NCBI GenBank assembly: GCA_965247255.1
Contig: CBDFGS010000010.1
Location: forward strand, 434,001 to 498,000
Origin: CBDFGS01 sp965247255
GTDB taxonomy: Bacteria > Chloroflexota > Dehalococcoidia > Lucifugimonadales > CAUZJF01
Length of the DNA stretch: 64,000 nt
Direction of reading: 5' to 3'
Every line of letters begins with the position of its first letter. Positions within the stretch are counted from its first letter, which is position 1. Of the stretch, positions 53,084 to 62,011 are shown in pieces. A program made the translations under genes and the position numbers. The notes under the pieces are model-generated. The model saw only the letters and a program-made list of their open reading frames with translations, was not told the DNA's origin and ran no database searches.

Positions 53084-53432
53084 CTTCGAGCAACCGTTTG
53101 CGCTCCTGCTCCTGTTGCCTGCCTTGGGCAGCGTCCTCTACCTGTGGGGGCAATTTAGGCGGGGGCAGGGGGGTCTGCGCAGCCAATTAATTCTGGCCCT
53201 TAGAATGCTGCTCGTTACCCTCCTTGTCCTGGCGCTGTCAGTCCCCGCCGTTCGCTATACAGTCAACCGGCAGGCCGTAGTATTTGTGGCCGATCTCTCA
53301 GCCAGCGTTCAGCAGCAGCGCACTCAGGTTGAGGAGTTCGTCAAGCAAGCAATGGAGGCGCGAGGGTCGGACGACAAGGCGGGCGTCGTCGCTTTCGGGC
53401 GCGACGCCCTCGTGGAATGGCCCGTTACTAAG
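53073..53432 (+). pseudogene. N-terminal fragment of a large VWA membrane protein
   Basis: 120 residues from GTG 53073, overlapping the upstream stop by 11 bases. Two membrane helices (FALLLLLPALGSVLYLWGQF; ALRMLLVTLLVLALSVPAV) then VVFVADLSASVQQQRTQVEE, a first VWA domain that breaks off at GRDALVEWPVTK where the type B IS begins. The other part of the gene is at 55149-56699. Confidence 0.8.
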
Positions 53433-55148
53433 CCCGAATCCACCGAAGGAGGGCGTCGGGTTAGCGTCCTGAAGCAGCAAGAAGGTGCTCCTGTGCTTCT
53501 GGGATAATGGTTTTGTAGCAAAAAACAGACCCTGGAAAAGGAGCACCCAATAGATGCTGCCACGCAACCACCCCGACCGAATCCAAATCACCTTCGACGA
53601 CCGCCGCTTGGTGGCCAATGCCGGGCTGCTCCTTCCGGCCACCCTGGCGCGGCACCTCGGCCTGCCCGAACTCGTCCGGCAGCGCCTCGACCTGGGCGAT
53701 GCCCCGGGGCGGGCGAACACGAGCGACAAGATGATGACGCTGGTGGCGTCTGCGCTGGCTGGGGGCGACTGCATTGACGACGCCGATGTGTTGCGCACCG
53801 GGGGGACGGCCAGCACCCTGGGCGGCACGGTGAAGGCGCCATCCACCCTGGGCACCTTCCTGCGCAGCTTCCGGTGGGGCCACGTCCGTCAACTCGACCG
53901 GGTGAGCCGCGAGTTGCTGGCCCGGGCTTGGCAGGCCGGGGCGGGACCCGGCGACGGGCCCCTGACCATTGACCTGGACTCCACCATCTGCGAGACCTAC
54001 GGACTGGCCAAGGAGGGCGCACGCCACCACGGCTATACCGGCAAGCGGGGCTATCACCCGCTGTTGGCCGTCGCCGCCGGCACAGGCGACGTGCTGATGG
54101 CCCGGCTGCGCGAGGGCCGGGCCAACACCGCTCGCGGCGCCGCCCACTTCCTGCGTGAAACGGTGAGCCGGGTTCGCTACGGCGGGGCCAGCGGGCAGCT
54201 CACCATGCGTGCCGACAGCGGCTTCTATACCCACGCCGTGGTCGCCGTCTGCCGCCGGATCAATGTCCGCTACTCCATCACCATCCGCCAGCACAAAAGC
54301 CTGCACAATCTCATCGAGGCGATACCCGAAGATGCCTGGACGCCGATTCCTTACTGGATGGACGGTGCCGCCGATGTGGCCGAGATCACCTGCACCCCCT
54401 TCCAGGCCGAGGCAGACGCCGCGCCGGTACGGCTCATCGTCCGGCGGGTGAAGCCGACGCCCGGTTCCCAACTGGCCCTCTTCGCCAAATACAGTTATCA
54501 CGGCTTCATCACCGACCGGGACGGGGAGTTGCTCGAACTGGAGGCTGACCATCGCCGCCACGCCGAGATCGAGAATGCCATACGCGACCTCAAGTACGGC
54601 GTCGGGCTGAACCATCTCCCCTCGGGCCGCTTCGCCGCCAACGGCGCCTGGCTGGCCGTCCAGACGATGGCCCACAACCTGGCCCGCTGGACGGCGCGGA
54701 TCGGTCTGGGAGAGCGGATAGCCACCACCAAGACCCTCCGGCGGCGGTTCTTCTCCCTAGCCGGACGGCTCACCCGCTCGGCACGCCGGTTGACCCTGCA
54801 TCTTCCGGATCGCTGGCCTTGGGCTGAGAAGTTCAGCCGCGCCTTGGCCCGGCTGCGAGCCATTCCACTCCCGGCCTGACGGCACCGTCGGCGACCCACC
54901 CACCGGACAACCGAAGATCCCCGCAGACTCGCGCCAGCCCGGTCCGAGAGAGTTCCCTGCTGCGTATTCTCTCGCCATCCCCCGCATCGCAGCTCCCGCA
55001 GACGGCCATAGGGGCCCCTGTGCGGCGATGAAGACCGTCCGCCGACCTCCCTACCCCAAATGGAACCCAGGCTATTTCCCCTGTAGCTCCCTCACCCCCC
55101 CTTCCGCTTTCCTCACGCCGTCCATCGGTGTCCTTCGGTGGATTCGGG
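53433..55148 (+). mobile_element. IS1380-family insertion sequence, type B, copy 2
   Basis: 1716 bp, the same length and sequence type as the copy at 25269. Flanks CTAAG (53428-53432) and CTTAG (55149-55153) are not a matching duplication. Coding sequence on its two sides does not join into one domain, so DNA was lost with or after insertion. Confidence 0.92.
53554..54879 (+). CDS. IS1380-family transposase (type B, copy 2)
   Basis: 441 residues, intact; same sequence as type B copy 1, DDE motifs conserved. Confidence 0.92.
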   Translation: MLPRNHPDRIQITFDDRRLVANAGLLLPATLARHLGLPELVRQRLDLGDAPGRANTSDKMMTLVASALAGGDCIDDADVLRTGGTASTLGGTVKAPSTLGTFLRSFRWGHVRQLDRVSRELLARAWQAGAGPGDGPLTIDLDSTICETYGLAKEGARHHGYTGKRGYHPLLAVAAGTGDVLMARLREGRANTARGAAHFLRETVSRVRYGGASGQLTMRADSGFYTHAVVAVCRRINVRYSITIRQHKSLHNLIEAIPEDAWTPIPYWMDGAADVAEITCTPFQAEADAAPVRLIVRRVKPTPGSQLALFAKYSYHGFITDRDGELLELEADHRRHAEIENAIRDLKYGVGLNHLPSGRFAANGAWLAVQTMAHNLARWTARIGLGERIATTKTLRRRFFSLAGRLTRSARRLTLHLPDRWPWAEKFSRALARLRAIPLPA

Positions 55149-56699
55149 CTTAGCCTGGAGGGGCTTGAGCCATATGACCTGGCGGGAGTCGTGGCCTTCG
55201 ACGCAAGTAGCTGGTGGCTGGTGCCCATAGGCGAAATCGGAACCGAATCTCACCTGAAAGGAATGCAGGACTCTATCGGCAGGTTGAAGGCCGACGGAGG
55301 CACGGATATCTACTCTGCACTGGGCACAGCCTACGAAGGACTAGCCAATTCGCCGGCACCTCGCAGACACATCGTATTGCTCACAGACGGAATATCCCAG
55401 TCTGGCAACTATCTATGGCTCTTGTCAGCCATGAAGGAGGATGAAATCACCCTGTCCACCATCGCCGTTGGGCTGGATGTCGATTTAGGTCTCCTCGAGT
55501 GGCTAGCAGAGGAAGGAGGGGGCCGCTTCTATTTCACTGACCGGGCGCGGGATATCCCGCAGATCCTGACGAAGGAGACTCGACTTGCTGCCCGTCACGC
55601 TATCGTGGAAGAGCCGACAAAACCCCTATTGGCGGGGAGTAGCCCGGTACTGCGGGCCACTGGAGGAGAGTTCCCCACGCTAGGCGGATACGTGGCCACG
55701 CTACCAAGAAACACGGCCCGCGTTGTGCTGGTATCACCCAGGGGAGACCCACTGCTGGCCCAGTGGCAACACGGTCTGGGGCGCAGCATAGCCTGGACCA
55801 GCGATAGCGAGGGTAGGTGGACGTCAACCCTCAACGCGTGGGAGCGGGTTCCCGCCTTCTGGGCGGCATTGGTGGATTGGACCCTGCCGCCGGACGAGGA
55901 GACGTTCCAGGTGAAAGGCGATGTAAAGGCAGGATTGGCTACCGTAGTGGTAGAGGGAGAGATTCCAGAGAATTCACTTCTCTCAGCGCGCATCGTAGGG
56001 CCACAGCTAGATGTAATGAAGGTGCCGCTGCCGGCTACGGCGCTGGGACGTTTCGAGGCCGAGTTTCCAGCGAACGACCAGGGTTCATACCTTTTACAGA
56101 TCGTAGAGGAGGGGTCGCAGGGCGGACTTCGCTCCGCTGTAACCGGTCTGGTTGCACCCTACTCGCCCGAATACAAGGTCTTGGAGAGCAGGCCAGACCT
56201 CCTGAAGCGCTTGGCCGCCATCACGAACGGTCAGATACTTAATAACCCGTCCGAATCTTTTGGCCCAGGGCTGCCGCCAGCCCACGGGGACGTGCCGTTG
56301 ACCTGGTGGCTGTTGATGGCGGTAGTGCTCCTACTGCCGTTGGATGTGGCCTTCCGCCGGCTGAACTTGTCCCTCACTGAGGTCACGGCCTGGTTTGCAG
56401 CGACTAGGGCATGGGCGTTCAGGGCCCGCGTCATACGCCAACCTTCCGCTGCGTCGCCTGTGCTTGAGGGCATGAGGCAGCGCAGGGCTGCACAGCCTAG
56501 GCTGGAGGTTGGCAACCCAAGCCAGCAAGATTCGGAGGTGGCTCCCTCTTCAGCATACGTGGGGCAGAACACAAAGTCCGAGAAGGAGCAGTCGCGATCG
56601 CGGAAGACGGCGCCTACACCCCAGCAGCGAGAGGGAGAGGAGGCCGAGTCTACGACAAAGCGGTACTTGCGGGCCAAGCGCCGTGCAAGACACAGATAA
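55149..56699 (+). pseudogene. C-terminal fragment of a large VWA membrane protein
   Basis: 516 residues. It opens inside a second VWA domain (GLEPYDLAGVVAFDASSWWL, GTDIYSALGTAYEGL, HIVLLTDGISQSGNYLWLL, STIAVGLDVDLGLLEWLAEE), continues through beta-rich domains, and has a late membrane helix (TWWLLMAVVLLLPLDVAFRR) and a basic tail. In intact relatives a glutamine-amidotransferase-like domain lies between the two VWA domains; that middle and the MIDAS start of this VWA are missing here. Confidence 0.75.
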
Positions 56700-56737
56700 G
56701 GCGTCCCTCTCTGGAGGATGGAACAGTTACGCTAGGC

Positions 56738-57320
56738 CTACCCCGCGAAGTAGGGGTTCTGTTCGATAGCATCGCGCCAATTCGCCTCGGTGACCCAGAA
56801 GGTGTCGAGGACGGCCTCGGACCGAAGGAATCCAGGGGTGATCGCCAGAGCCGTCACATGGTGGGCATGTAGGTCGGCCGACATCGCGTAGGCGAGTCGG
56901 ATGACCGCGTTCTTCGCCAGATCGTAGAAGAAATTGCCACGGTAGCTGAGCGTGTCGCCGTCCGTGACCTCGACGATGAGTCCGGCGTCCCGCTCGATCA
57001 TCAGCGGCGCGCCGTGCCGGCTGGTGATGAGGTGGCTATGAAGCGCCCGCTCTAGCATCTGCTGTCCCTGGGCAATGGAGAGTTCCCAGAACGGCCTTTC
57101 CCACTCCGTCAGCGCGTCCCCGCCCCAGATGTCGTTGACCAGGACGTCGAGCCGGCCCGCTTCGGCGCGGACTCGCGCGAAGAGCTGCTCCACTTCGGAC
57201 TCGACTGTGTGGTCGACGCAGACGGCGATGCCCCGACCCCCCTCCGCGCTGACCAGCTCCGCCGTCTCCTCGATCGTCTCCGGACGCCCGGGCGTGGCCC
57301 CCCCCCACGCTGCGCCCGGG
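56738..57320 (-). pseudogene. Short-chain dehydrogenase/reductase fragment
   Basis: About 190 residues remain: GRPETIEETAELVSAEGGRG, GRLDVLVNDIWGGDALTEWE, a Tyr-x3-Lys-like YDLAKNAVIRLAYAMSADLH and TALAITPGFLRSEAVL. The N-terminal Rossmann glycine motif is absent (sequence changes near 57320) and the protein stops early after NPYFAG. Not functional as an SDR. Confidence 0.7.
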
Positions 57321-57370
57321 TCCAGGCCATCGTCCGCCTGCGTAACGAGGACGACGATACGGGTAGCAGG

Positions 57371-57544
57371 ATGAGCCTGAGCGAGGCGTGCAAGAGAGTC
57401 AATCAGCTAGACTGGTCCTCTTCCGAACCTCGATGGCAACAGGGCCTAATGAATGGAGATAGGGTACTCGCTGGCAAGTCGGCTGTGAACTTTGCGTCGC
57501 GGGTCATCGCCTACTGGTTAGGTGAGGACGTCAACGACGAATAG
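57371..57544 (+). pseudogene. C-terminal remnant resembling a DGQHR/DndB-type protein
   Basis: 57 residues from an ATG: ACKRVNQLDWSSSEPRWQQG and LMNGDRVLAGKSAVNFASRV followed by IAYWLGED. This follows the pattern 'DWSRSNPxWEG...MxNGRI..' at the end of DGQHR-domain proteins, which include the DNA phosphorothioation factor DndB. The rest of the gene is absent. Recognition is by motif only. Confidence 0.45.
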
Positions 57545-58054
57545 GTTGCCGGACTGGGGGAGAGATACAAGAGTCAGGGCGGTACAGGACAGTTGGCCGA
57601 TCCGATAGAGTTGCCATGACTTGTCATCATAGAAGTCGCTGCCCGGCGATTGGGTGCGCCCAAGGAAAAGTATGCCGCGGCAGTGTTTAGACGAGATCCC
57701 GTTGTGGATATAGGAGCTAGGGTGGCGGGCTGACATCTGTCGGGACTGCGGGGGTGAGTTAGTTCCGCGCCGGTGCGGGGCGCGCCAACGCATCGTAGTG
57801 CCCCAAACCCTTCGGCAACGAGTAGGCTACGAGCTAGCCGCTTTAGGTCCGCAACTCAACGGCACCATGCGCTCAAGCCTTCCGGAACTGGTGGATTCGC
57901 ATGCCAGCCTTGGCGATGCACGCCGGCCATGTCAGCAAGTTGGGCGGTAGTCATGGCGTTGCTCCCGGCCTACGCGGCCTGCATTCATAACTCCTTGACC
58001 TGAGCCGTCTCCGTTTCTCGTGGCGGAGGGTAAGATCAGTACCAGAGGTCGACA
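57545..58054. other. Intergenic, no gene recognised
   Basis: 510 bases of apparently decayed sequence with no supported coding frame or strong structure. Confidence 0.5.
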
Positions 58055-58441
58055 ATGATCGACAGCCCGAGATGGAATGAACCCATACTTGGCCAGATAC
58101 AGACGAAGCGGCAGCACTTCGTCCCTCGCTTGTACCTAGAGCCATTTACAAGGAAGGACGGCAAGATACGCATTGTCGATTTGCAGGAAGAACGCGAATA
58201 CGTTACGTCATTGAGGAATGTGGCGGTAGAGGCGCGCTTCTATGATGTCACCGTAGAGGGGCATGACTACTCGGCCGAAAATTGGCTCGCGGAGTTAGAG
58301 AGCGAAGCTTCTAGTGTTCTTCGGCTTCTGCTCGACGATCCTGCTTCAATTGCAGGGCTCACTGACAAACAAGAAAACGCCCTTTCGAGGTTCATTGCGG
58401 CACTTAGTATTCGGACAGAGGTTACGTCAATAGGTGTGTAA
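58055..58441 (+). pseudogene. DUF4238 protein gene, 3'-truncated by an IS256-family element
   Basis: 128 residues: QTKRQHFVPRLYLEPFTRKD, GKIRIVDLQEEREYVTSLRN, ARFYDVTVEG and LSRFIAALSIRTEV. This is the N-terminal half of DUF4238, often seen in defence islands. The stop is supplied by the terminal repeat of the adjacent IS. Relatives are about 250-300 residues long. Confidence 0.75.
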
Positions 58442-59485
58442 ACGACATCAGGCGGTGACCTTCTCAGCCGTTGATTCAATGGCGATTCCATCCGCATACT
58501 GTGCACCGAGATAGACGTCTTCGATCAACTCAGGGGCCTTCAGACGCCTGAAGCGCTGTTCGGCGACCATCAACATTTTCCAGATCACCGCTATCGCCCG
58601 ATCGACCCTCTTTTAGCGCTTGGCGGCATCGGTCCGAAGCCTGAGGGCCGCGAAGGGTGATTCTACCGGGTTCGTCGTGCGAAGGTGCCCCCAGTGCTCC
58701 TTTGGGAAGTCATAGAAGGTGACCATGCGGTCCCAGTCCCGCTCCAAGGCCTCTGAGGCCGCCTCGTAGGAATGGTCGCCGCACCACCTGGTGAACACCG
58801 TCCTGAGCCGCTCAGCCTCTGTCCGAGTCGGCGCGTAGGGGATAGTACGCAGCATGAGCTTGGCCTGGTCCTGTTGTCGCTTTGGAAGCTTGGCGAGCAC
58901 GTTTACGATCTTGTGGTTCCAGCAGCGTTGCTCTGCCGCCTGCGGATAGACGTTGCGCAGAGCTCCCCAGATGCCCAGGTGTCCGTCTCCAACCACCAGC
59001 CTCGGGCAGCTCAAGCCCCGGCGCTTGATGTCCCTGAGCACCTCGGACCAGTTCTCTGTGGACTCCCTGTATCCGGGAACAGCGCTCACCACCACCTTGC
59101 TCCCGTCGCTCAGGGCCGCCATCACCACCAGTACCGCCGCCTTCTCCTTCTCAAGACCAGCCTTGACGTAGACTCCATCCATCCACATGTAGACCACTTC
59201 CAGGTCATCGAGGGGCCGGCTGCGCCATTGGGCAAGCTCATCGTTCCACTTGGACTTCAACCGGGCCACCGTGCTCGCCGATACCGGTGCGTCCTCTCCC
59301 AGCAGCCCCCGCAAAGCCAGATCGAAGTCGCCTTCGGTTAGACCGTGCAGGTACAGCTCGGGGATCAACTCAGCAACCTTCCTGGTCCTGTTGACGAACA
59401 GCGGCAGCAGCCGGCTCTCGAACTGCTCCTCGGTATCGCGGACTCGCGGCCGCCTCAGCTGTATCGTTCCCGAACTCAGCGTAAG

Positions 59486-61189
59486 CCCGAATCCACCGAA
59501 GGACACCGATGGACGGCGTGAGGGCAGCGGAAGGGGGTGGGTGAGGGAGCTACAGGGGAGATGGCCTGGGGTCTTGGGGTAGATGGGAGGCCGGCGGGCG
59601 GTCTTCAGTGGCCGCACAGGGCCCCTAAGGCCCTATGCGGGAGTTGCGATGCGCGGGAAGGCGAGAGGATACGCAGCAGGGGACTCTCGCGACCGGGGTG
59701 GCGCGAGATTGCGGGGACGTTGGGTCAGTTGCAGGCTGGCCGTCAGGCCGGGAACGGAATGGCTTGCAGCCGGGCCAAGGCGCGAGTGAACTGGGTTTCC
59801 CAAGGCCAGCGCCGGGGGAGATGCAAAGTGAGGCGGCGCGCCGAGCGGGTGATCCGTCCCACCAGAGCGAAGACCCGCCGCCTGAGGGTCTTGGTGATCA
59901 CGGTCCGCTCGCCCAGACCAATCCGCGCCGTCCAGCGGGCCAGGTTATGCGCCATCACCTGGACCGCCAGCCAGGCGCCGTTGGCGGCGAAGCGCGCCGA
60001 CGGCATGTGGTTCAGCCCGACGCCGTACTTGAGGTCGCGTATGGCGTTCTCGACCTCGGCGTGGCGGCGATGATCGGCCTCCAGTTCCAGCGTCTCCCCA
60101 TCGCGGTCGGTGATGAAGGCGTGATAGCTGTATCTGGCGAAGAGGGCGAGCTGGGAACCGGGCGTCGGCTTCACCCGCCGGACAATGAGCCGCACCGGCG
60201 CGGCGTCCGGCTTGGTCTGGAACGGGGTGTAAGTCGTCTCGGCGACATCGGCGGCGCCGTCCATCCAGTAGGGAATGGGAGTCCAGTCCTCCTCTGGTAT
60301 CGCCTCGATCAGATCCCGCAGCCTGGCGCGCTGGCGGATGGTGATAGAGAAGCGGACATCCATTTCCCGGCAGGCGGCAACGACAGTGTGGGCGTAGAAG
60401 CCGCTGTCGGCCCGCACCGTGAGTTGTCCCCTGGCCCCGCCGTAGCGCACCCGCCCCACCGTCTCACGCAGGAAGTGGGCGGCGCCACGGGCGGTGTTGG
60501 CCCGGCCCTCGCGCAGCCGGGACATCAGCACCTCGCCGGTGCCGGCGGCAATGGCCAGCAGCGGGTGATAGCCGCGGGCGCCGGTATAGCCGTGGTGGCG
60601 CGCTCCCTCCTTGGCCAGTCCATAGGTCTCGCAGATGGTCGAGTCCAGGTCGATGGTCAGGGGCGAGTCGCCGGGTCCGGCCCCAGCGGCCCAGGCCCGG
60701 GCCAACAACTGGCGGCTCACGCGGTCGAGTTGACGGACATGCCCCCACCGGAAGCTGCGCAGGAAGGTCCCCAGGGTGGATGGCGCCTTGACCACGCAGC
60801 CTAGAACACCAACCGTCCCACCAGCGCGCAGCGCATCGGCGTCGTCGATGCAGTCGCCGCCTGCCAGCGCGGAAGCGACCAGCGTCAGCATCTTGTCCCC
60901 AGTGTTCGCCCGTCCCGGCGCTCCGCCGAGGTCAAGGTGATGGTCGACGAGTTCCCGCAGGCCCAGGTGCCGGGCTAGGGTGGCCGGCAGGAGCAGGCCG
61001 GCATTGGCCACCAGGCGATGGTCGTCAAAGAGGATGCGGATACGGTCGGGTTTGTTCTGTGGCAGCATCTATTGGGTGCTCCTTGTTTCCGGGCGGGTTT
61101 CTGTTCCAAAACCATTATCCCAGATTCAGAGGAGCACCCGCTGGCTTCTTCAAGCGCTGTCCCCAAGGACGTCCTTCGGTGGATTCGGG
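59486..61189 (-). mobile_element. IS1380-family insertion sequence, type A, copy 4
   Basis: 1704 bp with perfect 5-bp duplication GTAAG (59481-59485 and 61190-61194), inserted inside an IS256-family transposase gene. Confidence 0.95.
59743..61068 (-). CDS. IS1380-family transposase (type A, copy 4)
   Basis: 441 residues, intact; same as copy 3 in every residue compared. Confidence 0.93.
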   Translation of the reverse strand: MLPQNKPDRIRILFDDHRLVANAGLLLPATLARHLGLRELVDHHLDLGGAPGRANTGDKMLTLVASALAGGDCIDDADALRAGGTVGVLGCVVKAPSTLGTFLRSFRWGHVRQLDRVSRQLLARAWAAGAGPGDSPLTIDLDSTICETYGLAKEGARHHGYTGARGYHPLLAIAAGTGEVLMSRLREGRANTARGAAHFLRETVGRVRYGGARGQLTVRADSGFYAHTVVAACREMDVRFSITIRQRARLRDLIEAIPEEDWTPIPYWMDGAADVAETTYTPFQTKPDAAPVRLIVRRVKPTPGSQLALFARYSYHAFITDRDGETLELEADHRRHAEVENAIRDLKYGVGLNHMPSARFAANGAWLAVQVMAHNLARWTARIGLGERTVITKTLRRRVFALVGRITRSARRLTLHLPRRWPWETQFTRALARLQAIPFPA

Positions 61190-61478
61190 GTAAGCCTCCG
61201 GGCTCTGCCGTATCCGTTCCGATAGCCGGTATCGTTGTCCGAGTCGGATCTGAGCGCCGACTTCGCCCTTCCCAGAAACGCCGTCACCTCCTCCTCCAGC
61301 AACTCCTGGATCAGCCTCTGGACCTGGCTTCGCACCCAATCCTCCAACTGCTCCCACTCCGGCCTTGACTCCGACCTACTCCCAGTGCTTTCCTTCCTCA
61401 TGGGCGGTCTATCTCCTCTCTTGGGCCTCGAGCCCGTGTTGTTCAGAGAGAGGGTACACCGCCTGACTGTTTACACAC

Positions 61479-62011
61479 TTTTTGAAGATACCTCTTCGGA
61501 CACCCTTCAAACGGCAAGAATTGGACGATACCCTTGATGGAGTCTTCTCGCAGATCGAGCAGAAACTGCAATCCCAGTTCATGCATCAATTCGGGCCCCA
61601 CCCTCTCCAGCAGGCTGTTGTGGGGCACGCTACTGTCTAGCAATCCGACCTAGCTTGAGTGGGCTCAAACCGACCGCCCACGAGTACCTGAGTTTTCCGT
61701 TGCTATTGTGTCTGCCGGATGAAAGTTCTTGATTTTGTCCAGTTTGATGGGCTGTGACTTGTAGCGGCCGACCTTGGACTTGACCAACTCCTCGACCACG
61801 ATCTCTGCCTACTGGTACGCCGACGGCGCGGGCCCCGGAGTTATGAATTCAGTCTCGTTAGGTCGGAAAAAGTGGGCCTAGCAAGACTGAATTGCGAACT
61901 TTCCGCTGGGAGGTCAAGCTGCAAACATAGAGTAAGACCCCCGCGCATTCACAAGCTCTAGGTAGATCCTTCCAATTGTTGTACCACTGAATAGGATTGA
62001 TTCCCGCTGAA
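61479..62011. other. Intergenic with remnants
   Basis: 533 bases. A 66-codon frame on - (61643 to 61443: LLERVGPELMHELGLQFLLD, LREDSIKGIVQFLPFEG) may be a scrap of an older gene but has no recognised family. An imperfect inverted repeat lies at 61847-61892. Confidence 0.4.
61847..61892. repeat. Imperfect inverted repeat
   Basis: ATTCAGTCTCGTTAGGTC pairs with the complement of GGCCTAGCAAGACTGAAT (about 15 of 18 positions), loop of about 10 bases. It is downstream of the amidohydrolase gene transcribed toward it. Confidence 0.5.

Larger units (their letters stand above)
58448..61401 (-). pseudogene. IS256-family (mutator-type) transposase, disrupted
   Basis: N-terminal part 61401-61195 (VQRLIQELLEEEVTAFLGRA, GYRNGYGRARRLT). 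C-terminal part 59485-58448 (YMWMDGVYVKAGLEKEKAAV first D, LVVGDGHLGIWGALRNVYPQ second D, RTTNPVESPFAALRLRTDAA E). Excising the nested IS restores one frame of 414 codons. A TAA at 58613-58615 interrupts KR*KRVDRAIAVIWKM, probably a mutated Tyr codon, so the gene is dead twice over. Confidence 0.88.
58435..61478 (-). mobile_element. IS256-family insertion sequence containing an IS1380-family copy
   Basis: Imperfect inverted ends GTGTGTAACGACATCAGGCG (58435 onward) and, inverted from 61478, GTGTGTAAACAGTCAGGCGG. Without the nested 1704-bp element and its 5-bp duplication it is 1335 bp, the usual IS256 size. No 8-bp target duplication is visible. Confidence 0.8.

Noticed and set aside
57036..57402. 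Arg/Ser-rich frames overlapping the SDR fragment
   Set aside because: Off-frame shadows of the SDR codons; no motif.
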